DNA of 64,000 nucleotides from Clostridium luticellarii (GCF_002995845.1 NZ_PVXP01000004.1:62001-126000); one strand, 5' to 3'. Positions 55,477-64,000 are shown, counted from the first letter of the stretch. The notes: generated by a model not told the origin, from the sequence alone. Numbers and translations: made by a program.

Positions 55477-55505
55477 ATTTTACCAGTTAATTTATAAAAT
55501 AGCAA
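55477..55505 (-). promoter_or_regulatory. Promoter of the his operon
   Basis: Minus-strand TTGCTA (plus 55500-55505) and TAAAAT (plus 55477-55482) with a 17-base spacer. The leader to hisZ would be about 65 bases, too short for a T-box riboswitch, and no T-box sequence is present. Confidence 0.6.
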
Positions 55506-55517
55506 CAAAAAATGATA

Positions 55518-55563
55518 AAAAACCCGACGGCTAAATTGAGTTCAATTTAGCCGTCGGGTTTTT
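55518..55563. terminator. Strong intrinsic terminator after degV
   Basis: Perfect 22-bp arms (55518-55539 and 55542-55563) with a GC-rich CCCGACGGC core and 2-base loop. T runs follow on both strands, longer on the minus strand (TTTTTTATCATTTTTT). It begins eight bases past the degV stop and separates degV from the his operon. Confidence 0.95.
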
Positions 55564-55570
55564 GAAATAA

Positions 55571-56440
55571 TTATCTTTTATTTCCCAAAAAGCAAAGTGC
55601 AAGCATACCATTTCCACAATGAGTGGCCATACCAAGCCCCAATGTGTTTATAATAAATTTATTATTGCAGAATTCTTTCTCCATTAATTTTTTTAGCAGC
55701 TTTGCATCTTCCAGGCAATTCCCGTGAGAAATGCCTATTACCTGATTTTCGGTGTCCAGTGCCCTTTCCCTAAATCTGTCTATGAGATATTTTATTCCCT
55801 TTTTTCTTCCCCTCACATTAGCTATATTTTTAAGAGTTCCATCACTGCAGATATATATTATGGGCTTTACATCCAAAAGAGTTCCTATAACTGCTTTCGA
55901 GGATGATATCCTCCCGCCTCTTTTTAGATGTTTTAAATCCTCCACCATAAACCAGTAATTCATCTTCAGTTTATTGTCATCCAGCCATTTCACAATTTCA
56001 TCCTTGCTTTTACCTTCTTCAGCCATTTTATGGGCATAATATACCAAGAGTCCAAGCCCTATGGAAGCCCCCTTGCTGTCAACTAAAGTTATGTCGGCAT
56101 CCTCAAACTCACTTATTACCGATTCTCTTGCCAGCTTTGAACTGTTAAAGGTGCCGCTTATAGCTGAAGACATTCCAATATATATAACAGGTCTTTTTTC
56201 CTTTACCAATTCTCTGAATTTTTCAGCAAATCTATACTCATTTATTTGAGATGTATACGGCATTTCTCCATTTCTCAAGCCATCATAAAATTCCTCATAG
56301 CTCAAAGATTTTCCAAAATCATCTTCATAGTCTCTGCCCTTAAAATGACATGTTAAACCTAAAAATGGAATATTTTTTTCCAGTATAAAATCACCTGGTA
56401 GATCACATCCTGCATCAGTCATAATTATAGGTCTGGTCAT
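55571..56440 (-). CDS. DegV family fatty-acid-binding protein
   Basis: DegV/FakB proteins bind a fatty acid and present it to a FakA kinase for entry into phospholipids. The 289-residue protein has IIMTDAGCDLP near residue 5, the SSAISGTFNSSKLA ligand-site motif near residue 92, and EDLKHLKRGGRISSSKAVIGTLLDVKPII, all family hallmarks. The ATG at 56438-56440 follows GGGGGAG by six bases; an ATG six bases upstream abuts that site. No fakA gene is next to it. It is monocistronic between its own promoter and a strong terminator. Confidence 0.88.
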   Translation of the reverse strand: MTRPIIMTDAGCDLPGDFILEKNIPFLGLTCHFKGRDYEDDFGKSLSYEEFYDGLRNGEMPYTSQINEYRFAEKFRELVKEKRPVIYIGMSSAISGTFNSSKLARESVISEFEDADITLVDSKGASIGLGLLVYYAHKMAEEGKSKDEIVKWLDDNKLKMNYWFMVEDLKHLKRGGRISSSKAVIGTLLDVKPIIYICSDGTLKNIANVRGRKKGIKYLIDRFRERALDTENQVIGISHGNCLEDAKLLKKLMEKEFCNNKFIINTLGLGMATHCGNGMLALCFLGNKR

Positions 56441-56474
56441 CAGCATCTCCCCCAACGTAAATAGGATTAATTTT

Positions 56475-56528
56475 AAGTGCTTCAGCAAACAGCATGAGCT
56501 TTCACCTCAGCACTTTAGTGCTATTATA
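56475..56528 (-). promoter_or_regulatory. degV promoter and repeated AGCACT motifs in its leader
   Basis: On the minus strand a perfect TATAAT (plus 56523-56528) is followed immediately by AGCACT-aa-AGTGCT (plus 56509-56522) at the expected transcription start, and by a third matching AGCACTT (plus 56475-56481). The middle copy can pair with either neighbour, giving mutually exclusive hairpins, or the first pair may be a protein operator. The -35 (TGGAAA) is weak. Confidence 0.4.
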
Positions 56529-56582
56529 ACAAAAATTTCATTTATTTTCCATACTCAATAGTATAACCAAGCAGGACACATT

Positions 56583-59500
56583 TTAAATATTGAAGTAGTC
56601 AACTCCTGCACTGAATAATTTCTGATCTTTATTTCCAGGAATATTTTTCATCACATTATCTCCAATTCTTTCCGAATGGGCCATCTTGCCAAGTATTCTT
56701 CCATCTGGACTTGTTATTCCCTCCACCGCATAATAGGATCCATTTGGATTGAACCTTATATCATAAGATGGTTCTCCATTGAAATCCACATATTGAGTTG
56801 CTATCTGGCCCTTATTTTTTATATCTTCAATAACAGAAGGGCTTGCTACAAACCTTCCCTCACCATGGGAAACTGCTATGGAATGTATATCTCCTACAGA
56901 TACATTGTTAAACCAGGGAGATAAATTTGAAACTATCCTGGTATTCACCACTCTGGATACGTGTCTTCCTATTTTATTGTAAGTTAGAGTAGGATAGCTT
57001 TTCTCTATATCTCTTATTTCTCCAAAAGGAAGCAGTCCTAATTTTATAAGCGCCTGGAATCCGTTGCATATTCCAAGTATCAATCCATCTCTTTCATTTA
57101 AAAGCTTCATTACAGCTTCTTCTATGCTTGGATTTCTAAAAAACGCAGCAATGAATTTTCCAGATCCGTCTGGCTCATCTCCTGCACTGAATCCTCCCGG
57201 AATCATTATTATCTGTGATGAGTTTATACTTTTTACCAATGCATTTACGGATTCTTCTATTTCACTGCCCGTCAAATTTCTAATTATTACAGTCTCAGTT
57301 GCTGCCCCTGCCTTTTCAAAAGCTCTTGCGGAATCATATTCACAGTTGGTTCCCGGAAATACAGGTATGGTCACTTTTGGAGAAGCTATTTTTATCTTTG
57401 GAGATACTGCTTTTTTTATCTTAAAGCAGCTCAATTTTATATCCTCATTTTTTACAGAAGCTCTGGTTGGGAAAATATTTTCCAAACTCTTATCCCATGA
57501 TGCCTTCATCTCCGAGATAGGTATTTTAACCTTTCCTATATTTACGGACTGTTCCTTCTGAGTGATTCCAATAATTTTATAGTCAATTGCCTTTAACTCT
57601 TCTTCTAAAGCTTCATTTTTGTCAATTTCCACTATTATGGAGCCGTAATCCGGTGAAAAAAGATCTATGCCCTCCCTATCATCTACAAATTTCAATCCAA
57701 TTCTGTTTCCAAAACTCATTTTACTTACAGCTTCACATATTCCACCCCTTTTTACAGTATGGGCAGACAATATTTTTCCCTTATCTATTAAATTGCTTAT
57801 AGAATTGTAATTCTCCTTTATCTTCACAAAATCAGGGAGCTCAAAATCATCTCTAGCTGCCGGTATAAGCACTACATAATTTCCATATCCCTTGAATTCA
57901 GGGGATATGAGCTTATCAGCCTCTCCTGTGGTAACTGCAAAAGAAACCAGTGCCGGAGGTACATCCATATCCTTAAAGCTTCCAGACATGCTGTCTTTTC
58001 CACCTATGGCTGCCACTTGAAATTTTTTCTGTGCATAAAGTGCACCCAGCAGTGCCGAAAGAGGTTTTCCCCATTTAAAAGGATCTTTTTCCAGTTTCTC
58101 AAAATACTCCTGGAAAGTCAATTTTATATTATCCATCTTTCCACCTGAGCATACAATCCTGGCTATTGACTCCAGTACTGCATACACTGCACCGTGAAAG
58201 GGACTCCATTTTGCTATCTGTGGATTGTACCCGAAGCTCATCAAAGTGGCTGTATTGGTGCTGCCCTTTAACACAGGAAGTTTTGCAGCCATAGCCTCTA
58301 TGGGAGTATCCTGATATTTTCCTCCAAAAGGCATGAAAACACTGGAAGCACCTATGGTACTGTCAAATCTTTCCACCAGACCCTTTTGGCTGCATACATT
58401 TAAATCCTGCAGTGTCTCAAGCCAGGAATTTAAAATATACTGTTCTCCCGTATTTCCGTCCTTACTGCTGTTTTCAAAATATCCACTGGAATTGGGGCAT
58501 TTTATTTTCACGTCTGTTTTTGCCCTCACACCATTTGTGTCTAAAAATGCTCTGCTCAAATTCACTATTGAATTTCCGTTCCAAAACATTTTAAGCCTTT
58601 TGTCATCTGTAACATCTGCCACTTTGGTGGCCTCCAGATTCTCCTCTCCGGCATATTTTATAAAAATTTCTTCATTTTCTTTGGCCACAACTACGGCCAT
58701 ACGTTCCTGTGATTCCGATATGGCAAGTTCTGTTCCATCAAGTCCTTCATACTTTTTAGGAACCAGATCCAGATTTATTTCAAGACCCTCGGTGAGTTCC
58801 CCAATGGCTACAGAAACACCTCCGGCTCCAAAATCGTTGCACCTCTTGATGATTTTACTTACCTCTTCTTTTCTGAACAATCTCTGTATTTTTCTTTCAG
58901 TAACAGGATTGCCCTTTTGAACCTCTGCACCTGAAGTCAATATGGAGGTTTCCGTATGCTTTTTAGATGAGCCCGTGGCTCCTCCGCAGCCGTCCCTTCC
59001 TGTTCTTCCGCCTAATAGTATCACTACATCGGATACCTGTGGTTCTTCTCTTTTTACATTTTCAAAAGGTGCTGCTCCTATAACAGCTCCTATTTCCATT
59101 CTCTTTGCCACATAATTTTCATCATATATCTCAGAAACCATTCCCGTGGCGAGTCCTATCTGATTTCCGTAGGAGCTGTAACCCTGTGCCGCCCCTATAG
59201 TTATTTTCTTCTGAGGCAGTTTTCCATTTAGTGTATCACCAATTTTGGTTCTAGGATCTCCACTTCCCGTAACTCTCATTGCCTGATACACATAGGATCT
59301 TCCGGAGAGAGGATCTCTTATGGCACCGCCAAGACAAGTTGCCGCTCCACCAAAAGGCTCTATCTCAGTAGGATGGTTATGCGTTTCATTTTTAAACATT
59401 ACAAGCCATTTTTCATTTTTACCATTTACATCTGCATTCACAACTACACTGCAGGCATTTATTTCATCGGATTCATCCAGTTCTCTTAATTTTCCATTTT

Positions 59501-60356
59501 TTTTGAGCATCTTCATGCCTATAGTGGCTATATCCATGAGACATGCAGGTTTTTTACTTTTACCATATATTTCATTTCTCAGTTTCAAATAATACTCGTA
59601 GGTTTTTTTTATGGGCAGTGAAAATTTTCCTTCTTCAATGGAAACACTATTTAGTTCAGTATTGAAGGTAGTGTGTCTGCAGTGATCTGACCAGTAGGTA
59701 TCTATAACTTTTATTTCAGTTATTGTAGGATCTCTTCTCTCCTCTTCCCTGAAATACCTCTGACAAAAAAACAGATCCTCAATACTCATGGCAAGTCCCC
59801 GTGAATTTATGAATTCTTTCAAATCTTCACGGCTCATCTCTATAAACCCATGGATTATCTCTACACTGTCAGGAATGTTCAGCTGCTGTTTTAAATTCTC
59901 CACTTTTTCCAGTGAAGCTTCTCTTGAATCCACTGGATTTATGCAGTAATCCTTTATTTTATAAAAATCCTCATCTGATATATTACCGTATACGATATAT
60001 ACCTTCGCAGATGCAACTTGAGTTTTTTCACTTTGAGTTAATATTTGAATACATTGAGATGCCGAATCGGCTCTTTGATCGTATTGTCCTGGAAGATATT
60101 CTACAGCAAATATCCTGGTACTCTCATCCACAGGTAAATTTTCTTCATATATATTATCTACGGTTTTTTCGGAAAATATTATGTATTTTGATTTCTCGTA
60201 TTCCTCAGCACTGATATTTTCTATGTCATAACGATTTACTATTCTTATATTTTCCAATCCATGAATATTCAGACTTTCCTTAATATCTTTAAGAAACCCT
60301 TGAGCTTCTATATCAAATCCTTCTTTTTTCTCTACAAATAGCCTTTTGACACTCAT
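56583..60356 (-). CDS. purL: Phosphoribosylformylglycinamidine synthase, fused single-chain type
   Basis: PurL converts FGAR to FGAM in purine synthesis, using glutamine and ATP. This 1257-residue enzyme fuses an N-terminal PurS-like region, two AIRS-type synthase halves (WSDHCRHTTF, FKNETHNHPTEIEPFGGAATCLGG, and GRTGRDGCGGATGSS) and a C-terminal class I glutaminase (FPGTNCEYDSARAF, nucleophile Cys in GICNGFQAL). Most Firmicutes have three separate proteins (PurS, PurQ, PurL); the fused form is typical of Clostridium and Gammaproteobacteria. It appears to be transcribed alone from a good promoter, away from other pur genes. Confidence 0.97.
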   Translation of the reverse strand: MSVKRLFVEKKEGFDIEAQGFLKDIKESLNIHGLENIRIVNRYDIENISAEEYEKSKYIIFSEKTVDNIYEENLPVDESTRIFAVEYLPGQYDQRADSASQCIQILTQSEKTQVASAKVYIVYGNISDEDFYKIKDYCINPVDSREASLEKVENLKQQLNIPDSVEIIHGFIEMSREDLKEFINSRGLAMSIEDLFFCQRYFREEERRDPTITEIKVIDTYWSDHCRHTTFNTELNSVSIEEGKFSLPIKKTYEYYLKLRNEIYGKSKKPACLMDIATIGMKMLKKNGKLRELDESDEINACSVVVNADVNGKNEKWLVMFKNETHNHPTEIEPFGGAATCLGGAIRDPLSGRSYVYQAMRVTGSGDPRTKIGDTLNGKLPQKKITIGAAQGYSSYGNQIGLATGMVSEIYDENYVAKRMEIGAVIGAAPFENVKREEPQVSDVVILLGGRTGRDGCGGATGSSKKHTETSILTSGAEVQKGNPVTERKIQRLFRKEEVSKIIKRCNDFGAGGVSVAIGELTEGLEINLDLVPKKYEGLDGTELAISESQERMAVVVAKENEEIFIKYAGEENLEATKVADVTDDKRLKMFWNGNSIVNLSRAFLDTNGVRAKTDVKIKCPNSSGYFENSSKDGNTGEQYILNSWLETLQDLNVCSQKGLVERFDSTIGASSVFMPFGGKYQDTPIEAMAAKLPVLKGSTNTATLMSFGYNPQIAKWSPFHGAVYAVLESIARIVCSGGKMDNIKLTFQEYFEKLEKDPFKWGKPLSALLGALYAQKKFQVAAIGGKDSMSGSFKDMDVPPALVSFAVTTGEADKLISPEFKGYGNYVVLIPAARDDFELPDFVKIKENYNSISNLIDKGKILSAHTVKRGGICEAVSKMSFGNRIGLKFVDDREGIDLFSPDYGSIIVEIDKNEALEEELKAIDYKIIGITQKEQSVNIGKVKIPISEMKASWDKSLENIFPTRASVKNEDIKLSCFKIKKAVSPKIKIASPKVTIPVFPGTNCEYDSARAFEKAGAATETVIIRNLTGSEIEESVNALVKSINSSQIIMIPGGFSAGDEPDGSGKFIAAFFRNPSIEEAVMKLLNERDGLILGICNGFQALIKLGLLPFGEIRDIEKSYPTLTYNKIGRHVSRVVNTRIVSNLSPWFNNVSVGDIHSIAVSHGEGRFVASPSVIEDIKNKGQIATQYVDFNGEPSYDIRFNPNGSYYAVEGITSPDGRILGKMAHSERIGDNVMKNIPGNKDQKLFSAGVDYFNI

Positions 60357-60380
60357 AGTACTCTCTCCTTGTTTCTCATT

Positions 60381-60393
60381 TTTTTCGAACGTT
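60381..60393. promoter_or_regulatory. Possible PurR box in the purL leader
   Basis: TTTTTCGAACGTT on the plus strand shares the CGAAC core of the Gram-positive PurBox (AWWWCCGAACWWT), with about three mismatches. A second CGAA (ACGAATAAT, minus strand) lies about 25 bases away near 60411-60419. Both lie just downstream of the purL transcription start. Confidence 0.3.
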
Positions 60394-60424
60394 TATAGTA
60401 TTTTTATAAAGATTATTCGTAGAT

Positions 60425-60453
60425 ATTATACCACAGATATATTCCTTTGTGAA
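60425..60453 (-). promoter_or_regulatory. Promoter of purL
   Basis: Minus-strand TTCACA (plus 60448-60453), 17-base spacer ending in TGG, and a perfect TATAAT (plus 60425-60430). The transcript would start near 60418, about 60 bases before the purL ATG, which has AAGGAGAG upstream. Confidence 0.75.
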
Positions 60454-60507
60454 TAATATAATATTTTAACAAAAAGCATTTTCCATTTTGAAAAACTTCA
60501 CTTAAAT

Positions 60508-60750
60508 TTAAAAGTGCCTGATAAAAAGTATTTCCTTTACATTTTTGCCCAGTGCCCGTGGATTATTGTAGAAACACTTCCTCTCCGAAACTATCCCCCT
60601 GACTACATGTCCCGTGCTGGTGATTATTTCTGTCTGCTCTCCCTGTTCACAATCTTCTAAATTAATTCCCCTTAAAAATACCTTCACTATTTTTTTATCA
60701 TTGTAAAAATCCATATTCTCCACTTCAATTAGACTTCCCTTTTTTATCAT
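60508..60750 (-). CDS. Small OrtA-like protein
   Basis: An 80-residue protein whose second half, GEQTEIITSTGHVVRGIVSE followed by NNPRALGK, resembles the small subunit OrtA of 2-amino-4-oxopentanoate thiolase (ornithine degradation), with its G-x-E-I-x-T-x-x-G-R pattern. OrtB, the PLP partner, is not in the window, so the name is only a fold-level suggestion. The ATG at 60748-60750 has GAGG nine bases upstream. It lies alone between purL and the divergent ThrE pair, 150 bases upstream of purL. Confidence 0.5.
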   Translation of the reverse strand: MIKKGSLIEVENMDFYNDKKIVKVFLRGINLEDCEQGEQTEIITSTGHVVRGIVSERKCFYNNPRALGKNVKEILFIRHF

Positions 60751-60906
60751 ATAAACCAACCTCTTTACATTTTTAATAAATTCTATGCGTGGAAAATATG
60801 AAATATAATTATTAAGTCTCAATATATTATTTTATAATTTCTATTTGCACAAGAGTGTATGTTATAATGATTTTAATAATTTATTTTGGCATTGGGAGAT
60901 TTTGTT

Positions 60907-61677
60907 ATGGATATCAATAGAATAGTCAATTTGGCTGCTTATGCCGGGAAAATAATGTTGGAAAGCGGTGCGGAAATATATAGAGTAGAAGAAACTATAG
61001 TAAGAATAAGCAAAAATTACAATATACCCACTGTAGATGCTTTTGTAACTTTAAACGTGATCATAGTATCTGCTTCAGGCGAATATGACAGAAATATTTC
61101 AATAATAAAGAGAGTTAAGCAGAGAACTTTAAATCTAGAGAAAATATCCCAGGTAAATAACCTTTCAAGGCACATCAAAGATGAGGCCTACACCCTGGAT
61201 GAGATGGAAGACAAATTAACTAAAATACAGTGTTCAAAATCCTACAGTACAAAGATAATTGTATTATTTTCAGGAATAGCTGCAGCTTTCTTTTCACTTG
61301 CATTTGGAGGCAACATGCACGATTTCCCGGTATCTTTTGCCATAGGATGCATCCTGAGCCTTATCTCCAAATATCTAAGCATACTTCAGTCAAATGAATT
61401 TTTCATAAATACAATATGCGGTGCCGTCACTGCCCTCATAGCACTTACAAGCGTCAAGCTGGGTATGGGTGCACATGAGGACACTATAATAATAAGTTCC
61501 ATTATGCTTTTGGTTCCCGGACTTTCCATAACCAATGCCATAAGGGATACCATAGCCGGTGATCTCATATCCGGAATTTCCAGAGGAATCGAAGCATTTT
61601 TAGTAGCCATTGGCATTGCAGTTGGGGCAGGTGCTGTAATGAGATTGTGGCTTGTTCTGGGAGGAATTCAATTATGA
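60907..61677 (+). CDS. Threonine/serine exporter ThrE, large subunit-like protein
   Basis: This 256-residue protein corresponds to the N-terminal part of ThrE (DUF1212). It has a soluble head with AAYAGKIMLESGAEIYRVEETI, typical of the hydrolase-like domain, and then five hydrophobic segments containing the MLLVPGLSITNAIRDTIAGDLISG motif. ThrE exports threonine and serine by proton antiport in Corynebacterium. The ATG at 60907 follows GGGAG; an extended -10 TGTTATAAT lies at 60860-60868. Its stop overlaps the next start as ATGA, so the two halves are translationally coupled. Confidence 0.85.
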   Translation: MDINRIVNLAAYAGKIMLESGAEIYRVEETIVRISKNYNIPTVDAFVTLNVIIVSASGEYDRNISIIKRVKQRTLNLEKISQVNNLSRHIKDEAYTLDEMEDKLTKIQCSKSYSTKIIVLFSGIAAAFFSLAFGGNMHDFPVSFAIGCILSLISKYLSILQSNEFFINTICGAVTALIALTSVKLGMGAHEDTIIISSIMLLVPGLSITNAIRDTIAGDLISGISRGIEAFLVAIGIAVGAGAVMRLWLVLGGIQL

Positions 61678-62120
61678 TAATAAACTCCATATACATTTTA
61701 ATTGCAACTTTATGTTTTGGCATAATAGGCAATGTTCGGGGAAAAAATCTTATATTTTCATCTCTGGGAGGAGGCATAACCTGGTTTTTCTATTTAATTT
61801 TCTCCAGATATATAGGTCCCTCCAGTATATTGTGTTTTTTCATGGCTGCAGTGTTTGCATGCATTTATTCTGAAATAATGGCCCGAATTTTAAAAACCCC
61901 TGTCACAACTTTTATCATAGGTGCAATTATACCACTGGTTCCCGGTGGAAATATGTATAATGCCATGTTCCAATATGTGCAGGGAAATATAAACCAATCT
62001 CTGTCCATTGCCTTCAAAACCCTGGCTATTGCAGGCTCCATAGCCATAGGAATATTTTTTGCATCTTCCATATTTAAAACATCCGCATTTTTCAACAGAA
62101 AAATTTTGAAAAACAGATGA
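61674..62120 (+). CDS. Threonine/serine exporter ThrE, small subunit-like protein
   Basis: This 148-residue membrane protein is the C-terminal half of split ThrE (DUF3815), with four to five hydrophobic segments, the GNVRGKNLIFSSLGGGITW loop and IIGAIIPLVPGGNMYNAM, which mirrors the VPG motif of the partner. The ATG at 61674 has GGGAGG nine bases upstream and overlaps the preceding stop by four bases. The pair should form one transporter. The next gene is convergent. Confidence 0.85.
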   Translation: MIINSIYILIATLCFGIIGNVRGKNLIFSSLGGGITWFFYLIFSRYIGPSSILCFFMAAVFACIYSEIMARILKTPVTTFIIGAIIPLVPGGNMYNAMFQYVQGNINQSLSIAFKTLAIAGSIAIGIFFASSIFKTSAFFNRKILKNR

Positions 62121-62156
62121 GAAGTTGGAAATATTAGCAATTTAGCAGCGGCAGCC

Positions 62157-62984
62157 TTAGGATAAAATAAATTTTTTTATGATTTCACCTATAGCCCCGT
62201 GATTATTGTCATTTTCTGTAATATAGTCTGCAGATTCTTTCAGTATCTGGCGGGCATTGCTCACCGCCACTCCAAGTCCTGCAGCTTTAATCATGCTTTT
62301 GTCATTTTCGTCATTTCCCACAGCTATGCATTCACTGACAGGTATTTTATAATGATCTGCCAAATTTTTCAATCCGCTTCCCTTAGAGGTTCCCTTACTG
62401 ATTATTTCAATATTATCCGCACTGGATTTTGTTGTGCTGACTTCAGTACCGTTATCTATTTTTCTTCTTAGCCTTTCCAAATAATCCAGGCTTGAGTCCA
62501 TCACCACTAACTTATGAATATTTTTTTCAGTATTTTCTATGAATTCTTTAGAATCCGGTATAATTCTTATTTCCATTCTAAATTTTCTATCCACTTTTCT
62601 GTTAAATTCATAAAAACTTTTTGCAGTGTATTTAAATTGCTCACAATAAAGACTGTGATCATCATAAAAATGATAATATGTATCCTTTTCTTCCCTTAGA
62701 ATATCTATAGTTTTCAAGATCTCGTCCTTATCCATAGGAGTGGATTTTATAATATTCCCGTTTTCATCTAATATCATAGAGCCATTGCAGCATATAACGG
62801 GCTGCCTGGCAAATAAGGTATGAGAATAGAATTTCAGTGCTCCAGGCAGCCTTCCCGTAGCCATGACAACTTTTACTCCCAATTTGCTTGCCCTGTATAT
62901 CATATCCATATTATATTCGGATATAAATTTTTTATCATCTAAAAGTGTACCATCCATATCCATAGCAATGATTTTATAGTTCAT
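62157..62984 (-). CDS. Cof-type HAD phosphatase
   Basis: A cytoplasmic HAD-superfamily phosphatase of 275 residues, subfamily IIB (Cof/YidA/SupH). Motif I DMDGTLLDD near residue 9 holds the nucleophile Asp; motif II is VVMATGR; motif III and IV are KGSGLKNLADHY and VGNDENDKSMIKAAGLGVAVSNA. A Cof-type cap lies in the middle. Such enzymes act on sugar phosphates, FMN or pyridoxal phosphate; the substrate cannot be predicted. The ATG at 62982-62984 follows TTGGAG; an ATG 21 bases upstream lacks a ribosome site. Confidence 0.9.
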   Translation of the reverse strand: MNYKIIAMDMDGTLLDDKKFISEYNMDMIYRASKLGVKVVMATGRLPGALKFYSHTLFARQPVICCNGSMILDENGNIIKSTPMDKDEILKTIDILREEKDTYYHFYDDHSLYCEQFKYTAKSFYEFNRKVDRKFRMEIRIIPDSKEFIENTEKNIHKLVVMDSSLDYLERLRRKIDNGTEVSTTKSSADNIEIISKGTSKGSGLKNLADHYKIPVSECIAVGNDENDKSMIKAAGLGVAVSNARQILKESADYITENDNNHGAIGEIIKKFILS

Positions 62985-63117
62985 ATGTAACACTCCAATT
63001 TTCATACTTTATTTTGCAGCTTTGTGATATATGCAATAATTATCCCGCTGCCAGGCATAAACTTCAAATTAAAAACATAGATTTTATTTATAATACTTCT
63101 ATAATAAAGGTGATATA

Positions 63118-63597
63118 ATGAAAAAATTTTTTCAGCTTTCCAGCATCCTCCTAATTATAATGTTTTCTTTTGTAGCATGTACATATAAATTTCAAAATAC
63201 AATACTGTCTCATAAAAAGCCGAATAATTTTTATTACACAAATTTGCTGGCCAAAAATCTGACTTTATCCATTCCCCAAAAATGCACTATAGAAGAAAGC
63301 AATTTTCACGATAAAGAGTATCTACAGGAAAAAAATATTTCAGATATAAAAAGCATGCTTAAATTACTTAAAAAAAATAATTTCATAAACAGGCCGAAAG
63401 ATCTTCCCGGTAAGACTGCCTATAAGATCACCTTTACTTTTAATGAGGAAAAACTCATCATCAACGTATACAATGAAAAATATCTTTCCATCTATCCCTG
63501 GGATGGAGATTATCCTATGGACTACATAGATATGAGCAGAGTTCCCATATCCTTGAACCTGTACTACCTTGGCAAATACATCTTTAAAAATTATTAA
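63118..63597 (+). CDS. Predicted lipoprotein, DUF5301-like
   Basis: A 159-residue exported lipoprotein with an N-terminal KK and hydrophobic core ending in the lipobox FVAC (Cys21), so it should be anchored on the outer face of the membrane. The C-terminal half has LIINVYNEKYLSIYPWDG and DYIDMSRVPISLNLYYLGKYIF, similar to DUF5301 proteins of clostridia and bacilli, whose function is unknown. AAAGGTGA precedes the ATG at 63118. It is transcribed away from the phosphatase gene and toward the DUF4397 gene. Confidence 0.7.
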   Translation: MKKFFQLSSILLIIMFSFVACTYKFQNTILSHKKPNNFYYTNLLAKNLTLSIPQKCTIEESNFHDKEYLQEKNISDIKSMLKLLKKNNFINRPKDLPGKTAYKITFTFNEEKLIINVYNEKYLSIYPWDGDYPMDYIDMSRVPISLNLYYLGKYIFKNY

Positions 63598-63691
63598 ACC
63601 CATTTAATTTTTAAATTTCATATTATTGTATCATGGCTGAACCAATATACATATATTATAACTGTATATAATGTGATGAAAGGTGACACTA

Positions 63692-64000
63692 ATGTTTATT
63701 TGTCCTTATTTAGCGTATAGAGCTTCTTCCAGAATGCGGCAGATCAGCTCTGTTTCCTATATAAGATTTTTAAATGCCAGCCCTAATTCCCCTGCAATAG
63801 ATATATATTTAAATGAACGTTTGCTTTCTAGAAATCTATCCTATAAGTCTTTTTCAGATTATACAAATATACCTTATGGGACCTACAACATAAAAGTATT
63901 TCCAGCAGGAAGTGTTGAAAATCCTATTGTAGACCAAAATCTGACCATACCAGCTGAAAAAATATTCACCATAGCTGCTACAGATCATTATCCAAATATA
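63692..64000 (+). CDS. DUF4397 domain protein, N-terminal part (cut by window edge)
   Basis: An ATG at 63692, with AAAGGTGAC upstream, opens a frame that stays open for 103 codons to the right edge. The visible part reads SSVSYIRFLNASPNSPAIDIYLN, then a glycine-turn VPYGTYNIKVF-like segment (IPYGTYNIKVFPAG) and an LTIPAEKIFTIAA strand, the pattern of DUF4397 beta-sandwich domains. No signal peptide is visible in the first 20 residues. DUF4397 proteins in clostridia are often associated with the cell surface or spore, but their role is unknown. The gene is partial. Confidence 0.8.
   Translation, partial: MFICPYLAYRASSRMRQISSVSYIRFLNASPNSPAIDIYLNERLLSRNLSYKSFSDYTNIPYGTYNIKVFPAGSVENPIVDQNLTIPAEKIFTIAATDHYPNI

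Noticed and set aside
1-64000. CRISPR array, prophage, insertion sequence or tRNA/rRNA genes
   Set aside because: No evenly spaced direct repeats, no transposase or phage genes and no tRNA- or rRNA-like stretches were seen in reading the window; a covariance search would be needed to exclude a tRNA fully.

Overview
The window is a stretch of core chromosome from an AT-rich, spore-forming Firmicute, most likely Clostridium sensu stricto. Low G+C, spoIVA, spoIIGA-sigE-sigG, an intact sigK and clostridial gene order support this. The species cannot be named from the sequence alone. Almost all genes lie on the minus strand. The plus-strand exceptions are an S66 peptidase, a metal ATPase/CsoR pair, the split ThrE exporter and two genes at the right edge.

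Layout, left to right. 1-5.7 kb: start of yicC, spoIVA, gpsA, der and a DUF512 PDZ/Fe-S protein. 5.7-14.3 kb: a phosphate block with PiT-DUF47, then phoU-pstBACS, then the PhoP/PhoR two-component system. 14.3-22.2 kb: pgeF, a plus-strand LD-carboxypeptidase, nrdR, ylmC, and the division/sporulation cluster sigG, sigE, spoIIGA, ftsZ, ftsA. 22.4-27.6 kb: a membrane glycosyltransferase, pilT, sigK and a class B penicillin-binding protein. 27.7-39.7 kb: a U32 protein and TrmR (tRNA U34 modification), mltG, typA, ylbF, RNase J, fur, DUF1292, ruvX, ireB, and alaS under an alanine T-box. 39.7-46.7 kb: AI-2E permease, PRC-barrel protein, Rrf2 regulator, metal ATPase plus CsoR, flavin reductase, PHP phosphatase, AEC transporter. 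46.7-55.4 kb: an unrecognised helical protein and the histidine operon hisZGDBHACFIE. 55.5-64 kb: degV, full-length purL, a small OrtA-like protein, ThrE pair, Cof-type phosphatase, a lipoprotein and a truncated DUF4397 gene.

How the parts work together. Phosphate is served by a high-affinity ABC system with its PhoU/PhoR/PhoP signalling parts and by a separate low-affinity PiT carrier. The forespore/mother-cell sigma factors sit beside FtsA/FtsZ, and SpoIIGA activates SigE. The his operon has all ring-forming steps with the short HisG plus HisZ, and a PHP-family phosphatase nearby can supply the missing histidinol-phosphatase. Several start codons are TTG or GTG, chosen here from ribosome binding site spacing.

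I found no clear previously undescribed multi-gene system. The most interesting items are regulatory: the alaS T-box, a CsoR-like operator beside an apparently acquired metal-export pair, a 28-bp inverted repeat over the PiT promoter, a structured intergenic element near 34.8-34.9 kb, and a few orphan proteins.
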